Assembly: GCF_026210795.1 (NCBI RefSeq)
Contig: NC_089443.1
Coordinates: 1,364,001-1,428,000 of the forward strand
Reading direction: 5' to 3'
Source: Rhizophagus irregularis
Lineage: Eukaryota; Glomeromycota; Glomeromycetes; Glomerales; Glomeraceae
Length of the DNA stretch: 64,000 nt
Below are positions 47,206 to 60,943 of this stretch, piece after piece. A program made the translations under genes and the position numbers. Every line of letters starts with the position of its first letter. Position 1 is the first letter of the stretch. The notes beneath the pieces are model-generated. The model searched no databases, had not been told where the DNA came from, and worked only from the letters and a program-made list of their open reading frames with translations.

Positions 47206-47544
47206 ACATGTTGCCCAAACTCGGCAATTTCGGAATAATTTCAGGATTCGGCCTTTGGCCAATCATTCCAAAACGAAACTCCAGCCGAAAGTTGAAAGTT
47301 GGGCCGAAATTTTCTGGCCGGCATTATGAATTTTGGCCCGCATTATAACTTTGTGTAACATTCTTTCCCGATGGCTAAACTTTTATCCTGCGTCACGTGA
47401 TATATAATTCTGGCCAGCACTAAAAAATTTGGCCAGAATTATAAAATAGTTTCGGACATTGATCTCAAGTTTCGGCAAGAGTTTCGTTTCAGATTTCGGA
47501 ACTTTCGGATTCGGCCATGTTTTCGGCAAGTTTCGGCTACATGT
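47206..47544. mobile_element. Probable non-autonomous element rich in TTTCGGC
   Basis: ACATGTTGCCCAAACTCGGC at the left resembles the inverse of the right end ACATGTAGCCGAAACTTGCC. The interior repeats TTTCGG/CCGAAA and contains a perfect ATAATTCTGGCCA hairpin at 47403-47441. No clear target duplication was found. The 85-codon frame at 47091-47348 crosses two elements and is not a gene. Confidence 0.5.
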
Positions 47545-47771
47545 ATAGTTTAAAAAGAAGAGGTGAACGTTACGTTATGGTCTTATGACTTACAACAAGT
47601 GCCAATTTTTTTCCAAAATACAAGTCATAATCAATAGTAACTTAGCCAATATTCAGAAACATTAATAAACCGGGTAAGGAATTACGTTAATTCTGGGTTT
47701 GAAGCTTGACTAGGAATTATGTAATTCTGCCCACCGATTGGTTTTCCCTCGGTTAAATATATATTAAACAT

Positions 47772-48894
47772 ATGCGTCCAATAGTCCTTTTAGAAGCAAT
47801 AAGAAAGATTCTTACAAAAATTTTCAATAATAGATTGAATAAATATTTAAGCAATAACAGCATTTTACAAAAAAATAACAGAGCAGGAGTTCAAGGTTCT
47901 TCATGTATGGAAATAATTTTTAATATCCAGGCGTCCATTACTGCGGCTAAAAATCTTAATAAGCCACTTTTCATCATGATTCAAGACCTCTCAAAAGCGT
48001 ATGATCGGGTAAATATTCCGTTATTGGAAAAATCTTTACAGCGTATTTGTATACCGTCACCAATAATTACTTTTATAATTAATCTTTTTACGAATAGAAC
48101 AAATCAAGTAATTTTTGAAGATTGGATTGGAGACCCTTATGACGTTCTTACTGGCATTGACCAAGGTGAATCAATTTGTCCGCTCTTGTGGGTCATATAT
48201 TATGATCCTTTGTTCGAGGCAATTAATAATTCAGTTTTCCCTGGCATTGAATACACTTCACATATTCCGCGTTCATGTTTTTTCCCTAAACCTGAAAATC
48301 ATGATGATAACGACATCATCAAAGAAACATTGTCGCACAAAGTATTAGGATATTTAGATGACACGACATGGCTAGCAGAAACCTAGACAACTTACAAGAA
48401 AACTTAAAGATTGCACATCAATTTTATGAACTAGCTAATATACATGTTAACAAAGATAAAACACTTATCTTAGCCAACAAACACGCAAAAAAGATCATAG
48501 ACAGAGATTCACCTTCTCCTACTTCTTACATAGAAATAGAATTTGGAACAGTTATCAAAGTACCTTTATTGGGAAAAAATAAGGTGGCTCGAATATTAGG
48601 AGTATATTTTAACCCTGATGATGGTCATCAAATGAGTATTATAATGTTATTAACTACGTCACTATGTTAATGCGGAAAAAGAAACTTACCCATGATCACG
48701 TGATATACGTCATTAATAAAGCGAGGATCGAATATATTTCGCAACATTTTATTCTCTCCAATCATCAATGTAACAAAATCAATATAACTTTACGATCTAC
48801 GCTCAAACATGCATTAACCTTACCTAAAAACATTTATAATTCTGTTTTACATAGTTGCATCTACCCTTATATTATTAATTTTTTCGACCATTAA
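47772..48894 (+). pseudogene. LINE reverse transcriptase, frame-broken, lacking its N-terminal part
   Basis: RT signatures in order are RPIVLLEAIRKILTKIFNNR, motif A QDLSKAYDRV, motif B GIDQGESICPLLWVIYYDPL and motif C GYLDDTTWLAE. A frameshift after motif C (about 48375) continues as LDNLQENLKIAHQFYELANI HVNKDKT, and a second at about 48664 leads into the thumb region (ARIEYISQHFIL). The fingers and the endonuclease are absent here; they are on the minus strand at 56025-57727. Such RTs copy LINE RNA at a nicked target site; this copy cannot make a full protein. Confidence 0.88.
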
Positions 48895-49175
48895 CTAAAA
48901 GTTCAGTCATCATTATTAGTTGCTCAAGTAAATTGTCCTCATACCTCAAATACCCTTAAATTCCTTTTTTATTAAGTCAACAAAAATTCTGGCTCCCAAA
49001 CTCTATTATTAACTTTTTTGATTTATTTAATAAACTCTTAAAATATTTTTCTCGTATCGAATCTTTATTTACTTTTTTTAAATTTTATAATCTTTCTATT
49101 TCAACAAATTTTAAATTTACTACTAAAGGAGGTAATTATCCTATTTCTCACTTTATTATAGATCAGAGATTTTTA

Positions 49176-49691
49176 ATGGTACATATCAATAGTTTGAGAA
49201 AGAAAGGAATCATGTTTTTAGACCATATTATAACTAAGGATCACGCTTATTTACACGAATATAATGTTATCAAAGAGTCACTAATCCACAAAGGAGGACC
49301 GCAACCTAGATGGTATCAATTCCTGAAAGAACATATAGCTACTATTAATAATTGTAATAGACTAAGTATCGATCTCAGGGTTCCATTAATTCAAAATTCA
49401 TCAGCTGCTCGACCAGCTATTCCACCCATATCAATCGACACACTCCATCATCCGAAACGATCTCAAAAATGGGTTGTAGCTTGGGTTCCAAGCATATCAG
49501 ATATTGTTTATGGCAAAAATTTAAGTACTAATCACTTTCCAAATAGCATTCCAGTTTCATATATTGAACATTGGGTTCATCGAGATATTTCAATAATAGT
49601 TAGAAATGACACACCGCGTTCTCAACGGAACACTATCATTCCTTGTCAAGGATGTAGTCAACATTTTAGCCAAAATGTATTTTACAACTAA
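49176..49691 (+). pseudogene. LINE ORF2 connecting region
   Basis: A 171-codon frame between RT and RNase H (RKKGIMFLDHIITKDHAYL, PRWYQFLKEHI, KRSQKWVVAWVPSISDIVYG). This is the poorly conserved linker of Glomeromycotina LINEs, separated from RT by stops at 48895-49175 and from the next frame by one stop at 49690. Confidence 0.6.
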
Positions 49692-49705
49692 AACATCAAG
49701 ACCTC

Positions 49706-50512
49706 TTGTTGACAGAAGTACTTAGTAAAAAGAAGAGACAAGAACTATCGACATCATCCAATAGAAATATCAATTCTTTTCATTTGCTTAAATATAGCCA
49801 TCCTCATTATAGAATTTTAGCATACAATGACTTTTTATATCAACAAAAGAAAATACCACCACGTCTTGACAGACCTATTGCTCCTCCTCAGTTGAGTCGA
49901 CCCACATTTAGTAATAATACATTTATTAACCAACTTCTTGAAGATGATATGATAGTGAAAGAATTACAGGATATAGCTAGAACTCTTAATCCTTTTAATG
50001 TATTAGTGTTTTATACAGATGGTTCTTATAATGTTGAATTTTTATCTAATGAATACCCTATGGGTTATGGTTGGACCACTTCAAACATAGAGAATGCGAA
50101 TATTACATATTCAGGATCGGTAAAATATTTTCCATCATCAACTAAAGCGGAGATAATGGCTATACTTACGGCGCTTATTACTTGTCCGCCTAAATGCAAC
50201 GTAACGATTCACACAGACTCTCAAGCTGCGATCGACGCATTTCATAAATCCAAAAATCTCCACTCGATCTCCCCTAGACGTTTCAACAAGATCAATAATA
50301 ATATTTTATGGTCGACCATTCACCAAATCATTAACACGTTATCATTAAATGTAAAGTTCATAAAAGTGAAAGCACATTCAGGTGACCCATTTAACGATAT
50401 CGCGGATGCGTTAGCAAAAGTTGGTCATGTTGTAGTATCCCCAACGATTATTAAACATAATAACCTACCAAATCAATCTCTCACCATTGAATGGAATGAG
50501 GAAATTCCATAA
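49706..50512 (+). pseudogene. LINE RNase H domain
   Basis: Residues about 95-235 of this frame form an RNase H fold with the acidic catalytic positions present: FYTDGSY, STKAEIMA, HTDSQAAID and AHSGDPFNDIADALAK. It degrades the RNA strand during LINE integration. It was once part of the same polypeptide as the RT and is separated from it by stops. All four catalytic positions being intact implies fairly recent decay. Confidence 0.85.
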
Positions 50513-50701
50513 GATAAAGATGTTCACAAATGCATTGGTACTATCCTTAATTATAGACGAATAGAAAATCATTTTAATCGCCCATCACTTAATTCCGTTA
50601 AAGAATCAACTAAAGACAACTTAATCGATTGGTCCTTATCTTCTAAATGGTTTAACTTCAATGGACGTAATGATTCCACAAGTATCTCACATACGAAAGA
50701 T

Positions 50702-51151
50702 TTGAAATGGAAAATCAGATGCTCGACGCTAATCCTTCCGACTTTGGATATTCTAAATCGCCGTTATCCGTTAATTATGAAAGATAACATTAATTGTCTA
50801 TTTTGTCTTAACACTCCTGAATCTAACCATCATTTATGGATTTGTCCGGAAACAAGAAGTCTGATTAGAAATTGCTTCATCACGTTGGGAAACACTCTTA
50901 TAGATTTATTAACAAAAAACGCAGACAAACTTTCTTTAGTTGTACCTGATAGTGTTAAAATTTCACCAACTTTTAGATGGGCCTATCGTAACGAAGAAAT
51001 ACACCCAGTGGCACTACTTTTTCTCAAATCTTATATCACCAACGATTTGGTCAGAATATTTAGATCACACTTCAATACGTTCAAAATGATTTTGCGGTTT
51101 TTATTACCTTTTATGCGCACTTCCAGCGTGTTGTTTAAAACTAATATATAG
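50702..51151 (+). pseudogene. LINE C-terminal zinc-knuckle region
   Basis: Contains CLFCLNTPESNHHLWIC, a C-x2-C-x7-H-x4-C zinc knuckle usual at the C-terminus of LINE ORF2, in the context KDNIN...PETRSLIRNC. The downstream frame 51281-51484 (MRRGRDSIYINPFNDYRNFK) is the end of the protein after further frame loss. Confidence 0.75.
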
Positions 51152-51623
51152 AAGGAACGTAATTCCAAATGGAAAAATCTAAGGTCTGAGTTAGGGCTGT
51201 CAAAAAAATCTTTTAAAAATTATTACAAGGATTTTAATCAATCGAGAACTCCAGGTGATATACGCCCTGATAATCAATTTATGAGACGAGGTCGTGATTC
51301 AATATACATCAACCCTTTTAACGATTATCGTAATTTTAAATTACAGCAAGACTTTTTGTTTATTTTATTTACTTCGTCAAATTTTTTACATAGCGGTCCT
51401 TTCTTCAAACATTTGGAATGTAATGAATATGTGAAATACTTACCTATTAACAATAATGATACTTCTTTATTTTATAATGTGTAGTTAGCCACTTCTTCTC
51501 TTGCATTAGATTCTTAGATAGTTTTATAATTTTTATATAGTTTTAATTTTGGGTACTTGCTCTTTTTGTTTATTTTTTTCCGGGGTACCTGTTCCTTCAC
51601 CGGTAGTGGTTTAGGGACAGTCT

Positions 51624-52065
51624 TAGGGATTGGAATCGATTCCCATTATTAGAATCGATTCTAAAATCGATTAATCGTGATTAATCGTTTCGCAAATACT
51701 GATTTTTTTTTATACTATTTATAATAGGTGTGTTTAAACACATATCACGTGATTACGAAAAATTACAGTGATCGACGAACAAATTTCCTTTTTTGGAAAT
51801 TTGTACAACCTTGTGCGATAGCAACTTGAATTTTATTGGGAGATAAAATTTCCTTTTTAGGAAGTTTGTGTTCCGTCACGTGATTCGCGGGCGGAATTAT
51901 GAATTTGGCCAAAATTAACTATTATGAACAAATAATAATTTACGGTCAAATTAACGAAACTGCGCCACAATAAGTAGATTCGATTTTTATTCGAGATTCG
52001 ATTTAAAATCGATTCTTATCGATTTTCGATAGTTTCGATTTTAATCGAATCTTTTCCGATCCCTA
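51624..52065. mobile_element. hAT-type MITE, 442 bp, inserted in the LINE 3' UTR
   Basis: Ends TAGGGATTGGAATCGATTCC and, inverted, TAGGGATCGGAAAAGATTCG. The 8-bp duplication GACAGTCT is exact at 51616-51623 and 52066-52073. Subterminal AATCGATT repeats match those of the deleted hAT at 34555-35348. The interior includes two TCACGTGA sites. Confidence 0.92.
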
Positions 52066-52221
52066 GACAGTCTATATAAAGAGAAGTTAGGGTCTGGTCT
52101 TGTAATGGGCGTAAGGTCCGTTCTTGTATTGGATGATAGAATAGATGTAGGGTAATGTCTTTTAGATTATATGCTCTCTTAGTTAGTCTTTCCTGCTTCA
52201 CATAAAATAAATAAAAAATAA

Positions 52222-52238
52222 ACTATAGTGTATGCTCA
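52222..52238 (+). repeat. LINE target-site duplication, 3' copy
   Basis: ACTATAGTGTATGCTCA follows the A-rich tail. The same 17 bp occurs inverted at 57721-57737, next to the 5' end of the other LINE half. Confidence 0.92.
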
Positions 52239-53829
52239 GGACAATTAAAAGAACCCTGATCCTATTTTACAACATAATAATAATTACATTATTTCGCTCA
52301 TAAAAAATTATAATAATTGTTTCTGTGCCTAATTTGTTCACAATTTTTTTTAAACTTAAAATTTAAAACCATAGTCGGTTTTATAGCGAAGTGATTTTAT
52401 TTTTTATAACGAAAATTTGAAGAATTTTAATGATAGATTCGTTATAACAAGCGTCTCTTAATTAGAAAATTCGAATTCGTTATAAAAATGAGCCAAATAT
52501 ATTATGATACCAATAAATTATTATTTTCTGAAATTATTATGTTTTTGGAATAAATAAAATTTTATTTATTTAAATGTTTTATGTACCACCTAAACACAGT
52601 TTTCATTTAACCTTTTACCCTTCATTGAAAAAAAATATAGTTCTACGGAAAATCCGGTAATCAAACAATTTTGCGACATAACCTAAGACATATCCGGTTA
52701 ATATCTTTCTAAAACAAACCAATTTATAACGGATATTCTATTTATTGATCATGCTGCGGTTACACAAAATATCCTTTAGAAATCACCGCTTTAAATCTTT
52801 TGATCTATGTAGTCTATTTTTAATAATAATTATTATTAGTTAGCAAAAAAATTTTGGATATAATATTATGTTTATTTTCTTTATGTTCTTTTTTTAGAAA
52901 TTTACTGCGTCTAAAAATCATTAACATCAATAATTTGGTTAGAAAAAAAAAATCAAAGCCCACGACAACAATAAAAAATTATTCATAAAAAATCATAATT
53001 GTAAATACATAGGAAGTTTCTTCTTTTCTTGAATACAGTATTAATTAATTATAATTGGCTGAATAATAGAATAATCCTTTTAATACAGTAATGACGAAAT
53101 ACATGACGAAATAAATGACGAGTCATATTTGAAGAAATGAGAAAATGATTTTGATATTTTGAATGAATAGGCCTCAAACTCGTTCGAAGGTGTTTGATAT
53201 CACAATATTTTCATATTGTTTTCGATATAAATAAATGACGGCATATGATAATCATATATTCATTTGCAAAGAATTGTTTGATTTGTTTATGTCACACGAG
53301 TTACCGTTACCGATTTCCGATTGAAATTAAATGCTAAAAAAAAAGTTATACTTAAAAACAGGACTAAGAAAATTATTATTTTTTTATAAATAAAAATAAA
53401 CAATTGTACCAATCAGAAAAAAGATAAATTTGTTTTTTTACCAATTACCTTTAAAAAATTCACTAAACCGATTAAAAAATTGACTAAACTGATAAAGGAT
53501 AATCATTCTCAATCAATAATCTGATTTTGGTTAGTGATCATCCTTTTAAATTTTGTTGTTTCGCCGTTTTCTAATTTTAGTTTTGGATAAAATGTTATTT
53601 GAAACAAATTAGGGAATTTATTTTACTGGAATTTGAATTCCGACTGTCGTCATTTGGTGATCATCATGTGTATTTTCGTAAATCCTCAAAATGTTATAAA
53701 TATTACCCCGTTGAACTTGATAATTTCTTCGTTTTAAATTTCATTCATATTTCTTTTCAGTATTATTTTTTTTCTATATACAAAAAAATAACCACAAATA
53801 TTCAATAAAAATAAGAAAATTTTGTAAAA
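52239..53829. other. Intergenic upstream of the DUF2235 gene
   Basis: TTCGTTATAA repeats at 52436-52490 recall the interior of pogo-type elements, but no ends were found. The frame at 53599-53808 precedes the gene and is not part of it. Nothing else recognised. Confidence 0.5.
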
Positions 53830-55047
53830 ATGGGTAGAAATATTGTCGTAATGTGTGATGGAACATGGAATAATCCAAATTCCCAAACAAACGTTTTTAC
53901 ATTATATAAAGAATTAATTGAGAGAGATTATCAACAACATGTTTTGTATATAGACGGAATTGGAGTTGGTGAATTGACCTGGAATTTTATCGTTGATGGA
54001 GCTATAGCTCTAAGTCTTGATAATAAAATCAAAGAAGGTTATAGATTTATAGTTGATAATTATCGTCATCCTGATGATGATATATGGATTTTTGGTTTTA
54101 GTCGTGGTGCTTACACTGCGAGATGTATTGCTGGAATGATAAGAAATTGTGGAATAATAAATCGAGAAATCAATCCTGATCAAATTGACAAAAGTGTTGA
54201 TCTCGCTTATAGTTTTTATCGTGATAGAGATTTAGCTAAACACCCGGAAGCAAAAGGTTCTGAAGAATTTAAAAAATCTTTTAGTTATCCTGATTCTAAA
54301 AAATACACTATAAAATTCCTTGGATTATGGGATACTGTTGGCGCTCATGGTTTACCCGGTTATGCAATTGGTGAAGGTTTTAAATATTTGGAATTCTATG
54401 ATCAAACTGTACCTAGTATAATTGAAAATGCTTATCAAGCTTTAGCTATTCATGAAAACAATGCTTTCTTTGAACCTTGTCGTATACTTCCGAACAAATC
54501 TGGTACTAAAGTAAAAGAGACTTGGTTTCCGGGTGTACATAGTGAAATAGGTGGTGGAACTTTTTTATCACTTAAAGGCAATGAAAGAATAACTAATGCA
54601 ACTCTTTTGTGGATGATAGAAAATATCGTAGAAGTTGGAGGTTTATTAATGCATAATGATATCGAGACTTATCGTACTCGTTTCTCTCCTGATGTTGGAC
54701 CTTCTTGGAATAATATGAATTATATATTTGATCGTATCAGTACTATTCTTCCAACGATAATAGTTAAAGATAGAACTATTTCATTAGAATTAGATTCTAG
54801 TCCAAACTTTTTAAGAATAGATTCTAGTCAAAAATGTTTAAGAAAAGATCTTCTTTATAGGGATGGTGATTGGTTGCTTCCATTTGGTACTAGGTCATAT
54901 CTGTGTACTCATTATACTTCGAAAACATATGAAGAATTACGTAAAGTTATGGAAACGAATGGAGTTAAACTATATAATAAAGATAATAGAAATATAAAAT
55001 ACGATTTGGATGTAAATGAAAATGCACAAGAGGATACTCGTCCATAA
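53830..55047 (+). CDS. DUF2235 alpha/beta-hydrolase
   Basis: A 405-aa single-exon protein. It opens GRNIVVMCDGTWNNPNSQTN, the usual start of the DUF2235 family (Pfam PF09994), whose bacterial members include Tle1-type phospholipases. The nucleophile elbow is FGFSRGAYTAR with Ser91. GLWDTVGAHGLPG supplies a likely acid at Asp168, and WFPGVHSEIGGG the likely catalytic His237. No signal peptide or membrane segment is visible, so a cytoplasmic lipid or ester hydrolase is plausible; the substrate is unknown. The length is normal and there is no frame break. It lies between the two halves of a LINE split by inversion, so its orientation was probably reversed recently relative to its flanks. Confidence 0.9.
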   Translation: MGRNIVVMCDGTWNNPNSQTNVFTLYKELIERDYQQHVLYIDGIGVGELTWNFIVDGAIALSLDNKIKEGYRFIVDNYRHPDDDIWIFGFSRGAYTARCIAGMIRNCGIINREINPDQIDKSVDLAYSFYRDRDLAKHPEAKGSEEFKKSFSYPDSKKYTIKFLGLWDTVGAHGLPGYAIGEGFKYLEFYDQTVPSIIENAYQALAIHENNAFFEPCRILPNKSGTKVKETWFPGVHSEIGGGTFLSLKGNERITNATLLWMIENIVEVGGLLMHNDIETYRTRFSPDVGPSWNNMNYIFDRISTILPTIIVKDRTISLELDSSPNFLRIDSSQKCLRKDLLYRDGDWLLPFGTRSYLCTHYTSKTYEELRKVMETNGVKLYNKDNRNIKYDLDVNENAQEDTRP

Positions 55048-57737
<2,690 letters not shown>

Positions 57738-58475
57738 AATTAGACTGCAAAGTCAAATTTGAAGTCACGGGTGTTTCTCTGTCCTCACGTGATTTTTCAC
57801 CAATTAATACTGATATTTTTATAAATGAACTAAACTATAATTGCATAAAATATTATTGATATTTTTGACACATTACATCATCTAGACTAATTATTTAGTT
57901 AGCTTGAAGATAAGAATGCCGAAAAGCTTGTGTAATGTGTTTAGCTTTAATCGTAGTATTATTTTAATAAATTTGTTGATCGTACTAACCATGAAATTCA
58001 ATGTATGGTTAGTTTGATGCCCAAATATAGCTTAAACTTTTCCAGCATTTTTATATTAAGCTTGAAGCTTGAAACTTATGCTTAAGCCAAAACTTAAGTA
58101 TATGCTTCAAGCTTCAAGCTTCAAGCATTGGATCCGCAGTTAGCTTCTCTACGGATGGCAGGTTAATACTGTATATATTTTTTTTTTTGAAAAAAAAAGT
58201 GATTCTTTTCAAAAAAAATGATGATCGTGTACGTAATCATGTACGTAACAAAATGGTAATGATAATTATTTATTAATAATAATTAATAATTTATTTACTA
58301 TGATAAATAAAAAAAAAGTACTATGAAAGTTATCGAAAAAAATATATATTACCATAAATAAAATAATATTATAAATAAATATCTCAAATAAATAAAATAA
58401 TTTATTTTTTTTCCTTTTTTTTTTAATTAAAAAAAAAATTTTATCTATTCTTTTACCATTATCGATTAAACTAGG
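57738..58475. other. Intergenic with AAGCTTGAA palindromic repeats
   Basis: At 58030-58125, AAGCTTGAAGCTTGAA is followed by TTCAAGCTTCAAGCTTCAAG, a potential hairpin. A TCACGTGA site lies at 57785. The 94-codon minus frame at 58266-58550 is homopolymer-driven. Confidence 0.5.
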
Positions 58476-58746
58476 AAACGGGAACCGTTGTAAGTCCGGA
58501 GCGAGGTATAATAAATAAAGATGTAGCGATATTCTACTAATTAGTAGCATAAGGCCTTGGAATTCCGGTAATTTTCTGCTGATTACAGCATAACGCCTTG
58601 GAATTCCGGTAATTTTCTGCTGATTAGCAGCATAACGCCTTGGAATTCCTGGACAGAGAAACTCACGTGATTGAAAATTTACACGTTATTTCCATAGATC
58701 ATCATAGTGCGTAGACATATATAGTCCTTCGCTTCGCTCCGGACAA
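58476..58746. mobile_element. Small element with CCGGAGCGA ends, copy 1
   Basis: AACCGTTGTAAGTCCGGAGC at the left and AGTCCTTCGCTTCGCTCCGG at the right form imperfect inverted ends. Inside, about 2.7 units of 41-42 bp (GCATAACGCCTTGGAATTCC...) run from 58547 to 58650. A 99-bp relative without that array lies at 63224-63322. Confidence 0.6.
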
Positions 58747-59176
58747 TAAAAAAAATAATGAAAGATTTCGGTAAATGTCAATCATTATGTAATCAAAATT
58801 TCTCATTCAAAGTTAAAAAAATTTGGACAAATGTTATAGGATTAAATATATCTATAAAAATAAATAAATTTTTTTTTTTTACAAATATATAATAATTACA
58901 TCAAAATCTTTGATCATAAAAAAAAAATGATTCTATTTTTTTATGAAGAAATATTGACATCATTTTTTAATTTAATAACACTCATAAAAAAAAATTTAAT
59001 AAATATCTCTTATTTTTGAAAAAAAAAGAGAAAAAGAAAAAAAATTATTTATTTCCTTACATAAAAAAAAATAAATAAATACTATGTCAGCAAAACTCAC
59101 TTTAATTTGTCAATTGTTGAACGAGAAAGTAATAATTTTATTATAAAAGAAACTATTAGAAGAAGATAATACAACA
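58747..59176. other. Intergenic, homopolymer-rich
   Basis: Repeated A and T runs; no gene or repeat pair seen. Confidence 0.5.
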
Positions 59177-59577
59177 ATGAATTTAAAAATAATTTCCTTT
59201 TTTCCAAAAAATCCATCAGTTCCAAAATGGATTCCCGATTTTACATCTGGTGATGTAATTAGGTTTACAGGAAAATTTTCTCAATGAGAAACCTCCTCAT
59301 GATGATATTTTGGAGGTAATTTTTAATTTATTATTTATGTAAAAAAAAAAATAACACTGAAAGAAAATGATTAATTTAAAAATTAAAAAATAAAAAAATA
59401 AATTAGATGACAGCTAATGCAGGTGATCATTTGACGATTAGTTCAATCTTTGTTTTTCTCATTGGTTACATTATAAGACAAGTACAAGATGATGATGATT
59501 TATTTAATGAATTTGTTGGAAAGGGAAATGTTGCTGACAGATTTAATATAAAATGTAGATACTTAAAAGCGGATTAG
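59177..59577 (+). pseudogene. Two-exon hypothetical gene with one frameshift
   Basis: Exon 1 (59177-59315) encodes MNLKIISFFPKNPSVPKWIP DFTSGDVIRFTGKFSQ and then hits a stop; a 1-base shift gives NEKPPHDDILE up to the GT at 59316. The intron ends TTAG and exon 2 (59407-59577) reads MTANAGDHLTISSIFVFLIG YIIRQVQDDDDLFNEFVGKG and ends YLKAD. VPKW.PDF..GD.IRFTGKF resembles a small multicopy Glomeromycotina protein family that I know only as hypothetical, possibly OB-fold-like. A single indel suggests recent loss or a sequencing error in a poly-base context. Confidence 0.55.
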
Positions 59578-60063
59578 AGAATTGATAATAAAGCGAAAAA
59601 AATCCATAAACAGATTTTTCTTAATATATTCTACATTATTACAAACAAAAACATAAATACACAACTCACAAATAAATAACATATTAACTGAAAAAATATT
59701 AAAGGGCGTGCCACCCTAGTTTATATAAATTCTACAGATCAACATTTACCGTTGAATCTGATCCATTTACGATTTATTGTCTAGATAGGTACTGTACCTA
59801 CAAAATAAAAAAAAGGCGGAACATCCCTGTTGCTGAAAAGCGACGTGAGACGATATTTCCTTTTTGGAAATTAATGTAACCAAAAAGTTTCCTTAGGAAT
59901 ACTATTCCTTTTTTGTTCGTGTAACATAACTGACGAGTGGGAGAAAAGCTACACAATTACACAATTCAAAGGAGTCTTAACGTGACACCATATGATTACA
60001 ATGATTTCAAATAATATAGATAAAGATAATACAACAATATAAAAATATATATATATATATATA
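59578..60063. other. Intergenic
   Basis: Ends in a TA microsatellite (60040-60063) that is the insertion site of the next element. Nothing else recognised. Confidence 0.5.
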
Positions 60064-60551
60064 TGTTGTGCCTCAGATCGATTCTTGCCTCAGATTGAAG
60101 CTCACGCACCTCACATTGAGATTGTCACCTGACGCACCTCATTTGAATCATTCAATAAAGTCTGTTATAAGTAAACTTTTTTTCTCATTAATTAAACCAC
60201 TTTTTGTAACATAAACAAACTTGTGCACCATAATGAGTTACATGTTTCCTGAAATGTTTATGTAAATCCGATTTATATTGAAGTTTATATTTGTGTTTTA
60301 TCTGAAAAATCATTAAATTTTAAGTCATTTTTCAAATGAAAAGATTTAATAAGTATGATTCCAATTAATCTGAAATTATAGGATTGTAATGATAAATAAG
60401 TTTACTTAGTACTTAAAAATACATTAAAATTGGAAATTTTGATGTTTAATTATAGCACATTTTTATTAGCAATTGAGGTGCGTCAGATGACAATCTCAAT
60501 CTGAGGTGCGTGAGCTTCAATCTGAGGCAAGAATCGATCTGAGGCACAACA
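60064..60551. mobile_element. 488-bp MITE with 78-bp near-identical TIRs
   Basis: The left arm 60064-60141 and right arm 60474-60551 are inverted copies with two mismatches in 78 bp, starting TGTTGTGCCTCAGATCGATT. The arms contain GCACCTCA sub-repeats. It sits in a TA run, so TA is the likely duplicated target. The interior is AT-rich and non-coding. High arm identity indicates a recent insertion. Confidence 0.92.
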
Positions 60552-60943
60552 TATATAATGATATAGTATTTTTGGACAATACTCATACTGAATTTTAAAA
60601 AAATATTGTTAACACACAAATATGGTGAAAATATTGTCTGTATGAAAATTCTTTTGTATGTTGTGATGTTTCAGCTCCTAAAAAGTGTAACTAACAATTT
60701 GACGTATTGTAGATCAATTACAATTGTTTTTTCAAACACGGAGACATGCGTAAATGCAAACAATATTAAACATTTTTCAATCCAAAAGTATGAAAAAGTA
60801 TAAATTAGCAAAAAATTTTCTTTAGAAGACAAAAAATTAAAATTCAATCAAAAAAAAAGTAAAAGAAAAAATACTTTGATAGTTTTTTTCGCATAATTCA
60901 AACTCATTAAAATCAATTAAATTCTTTTAAATTTCCTAACAAA
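60552..60943. other. Upstream region of the CAAX peptide ORF
   Basis: A TATAAATT at 60799-60806 lies 138 bp before the ATG. The 65-codon frame at 60606-60803 shows no recognisable feature. Confidence 0.45.

Larger units (their letters stand above)
47772..52221 (+). mobile_element. LINE retrotransposon, 3' half
   Basis: Begins inside the reverse transcriptase at RPIVLLEAIRK and runs through RNase H, a C-terminal zinc knuckle and a 3' UTR to an A-rich tail (AAATAAATAAAAAATA). The tail is followed directly by the 17-bp target duplication at 52222-52238. The 3' UTR is interrupted by the hAT-type MITE at 51624-52065. The missing 5' half lies in opposite orientation at 56085-57720. The internal start is a breakpoint, not a normal 5' truncation. 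Confidence 0.9.

Noticed and set aside
47091-47348. 85-codon plus frame
   Set aside because: It spans the end of one MITE and the start of another repeat-rich element and has no protein character.
53599-53808. 69-codon frame just before the DUF2235 gene as a first exon
   Set aside because: The DUF2235 start GRNIVVMCDGTWN is the normal family N-terminus, and no splice pair joins the two.
60606-60803. 65-codon frame upstream of the CAAX peptide
   Set aside because: No motif, and it ends 140 bp before the peptide with stops between; not a credible upstream exon.
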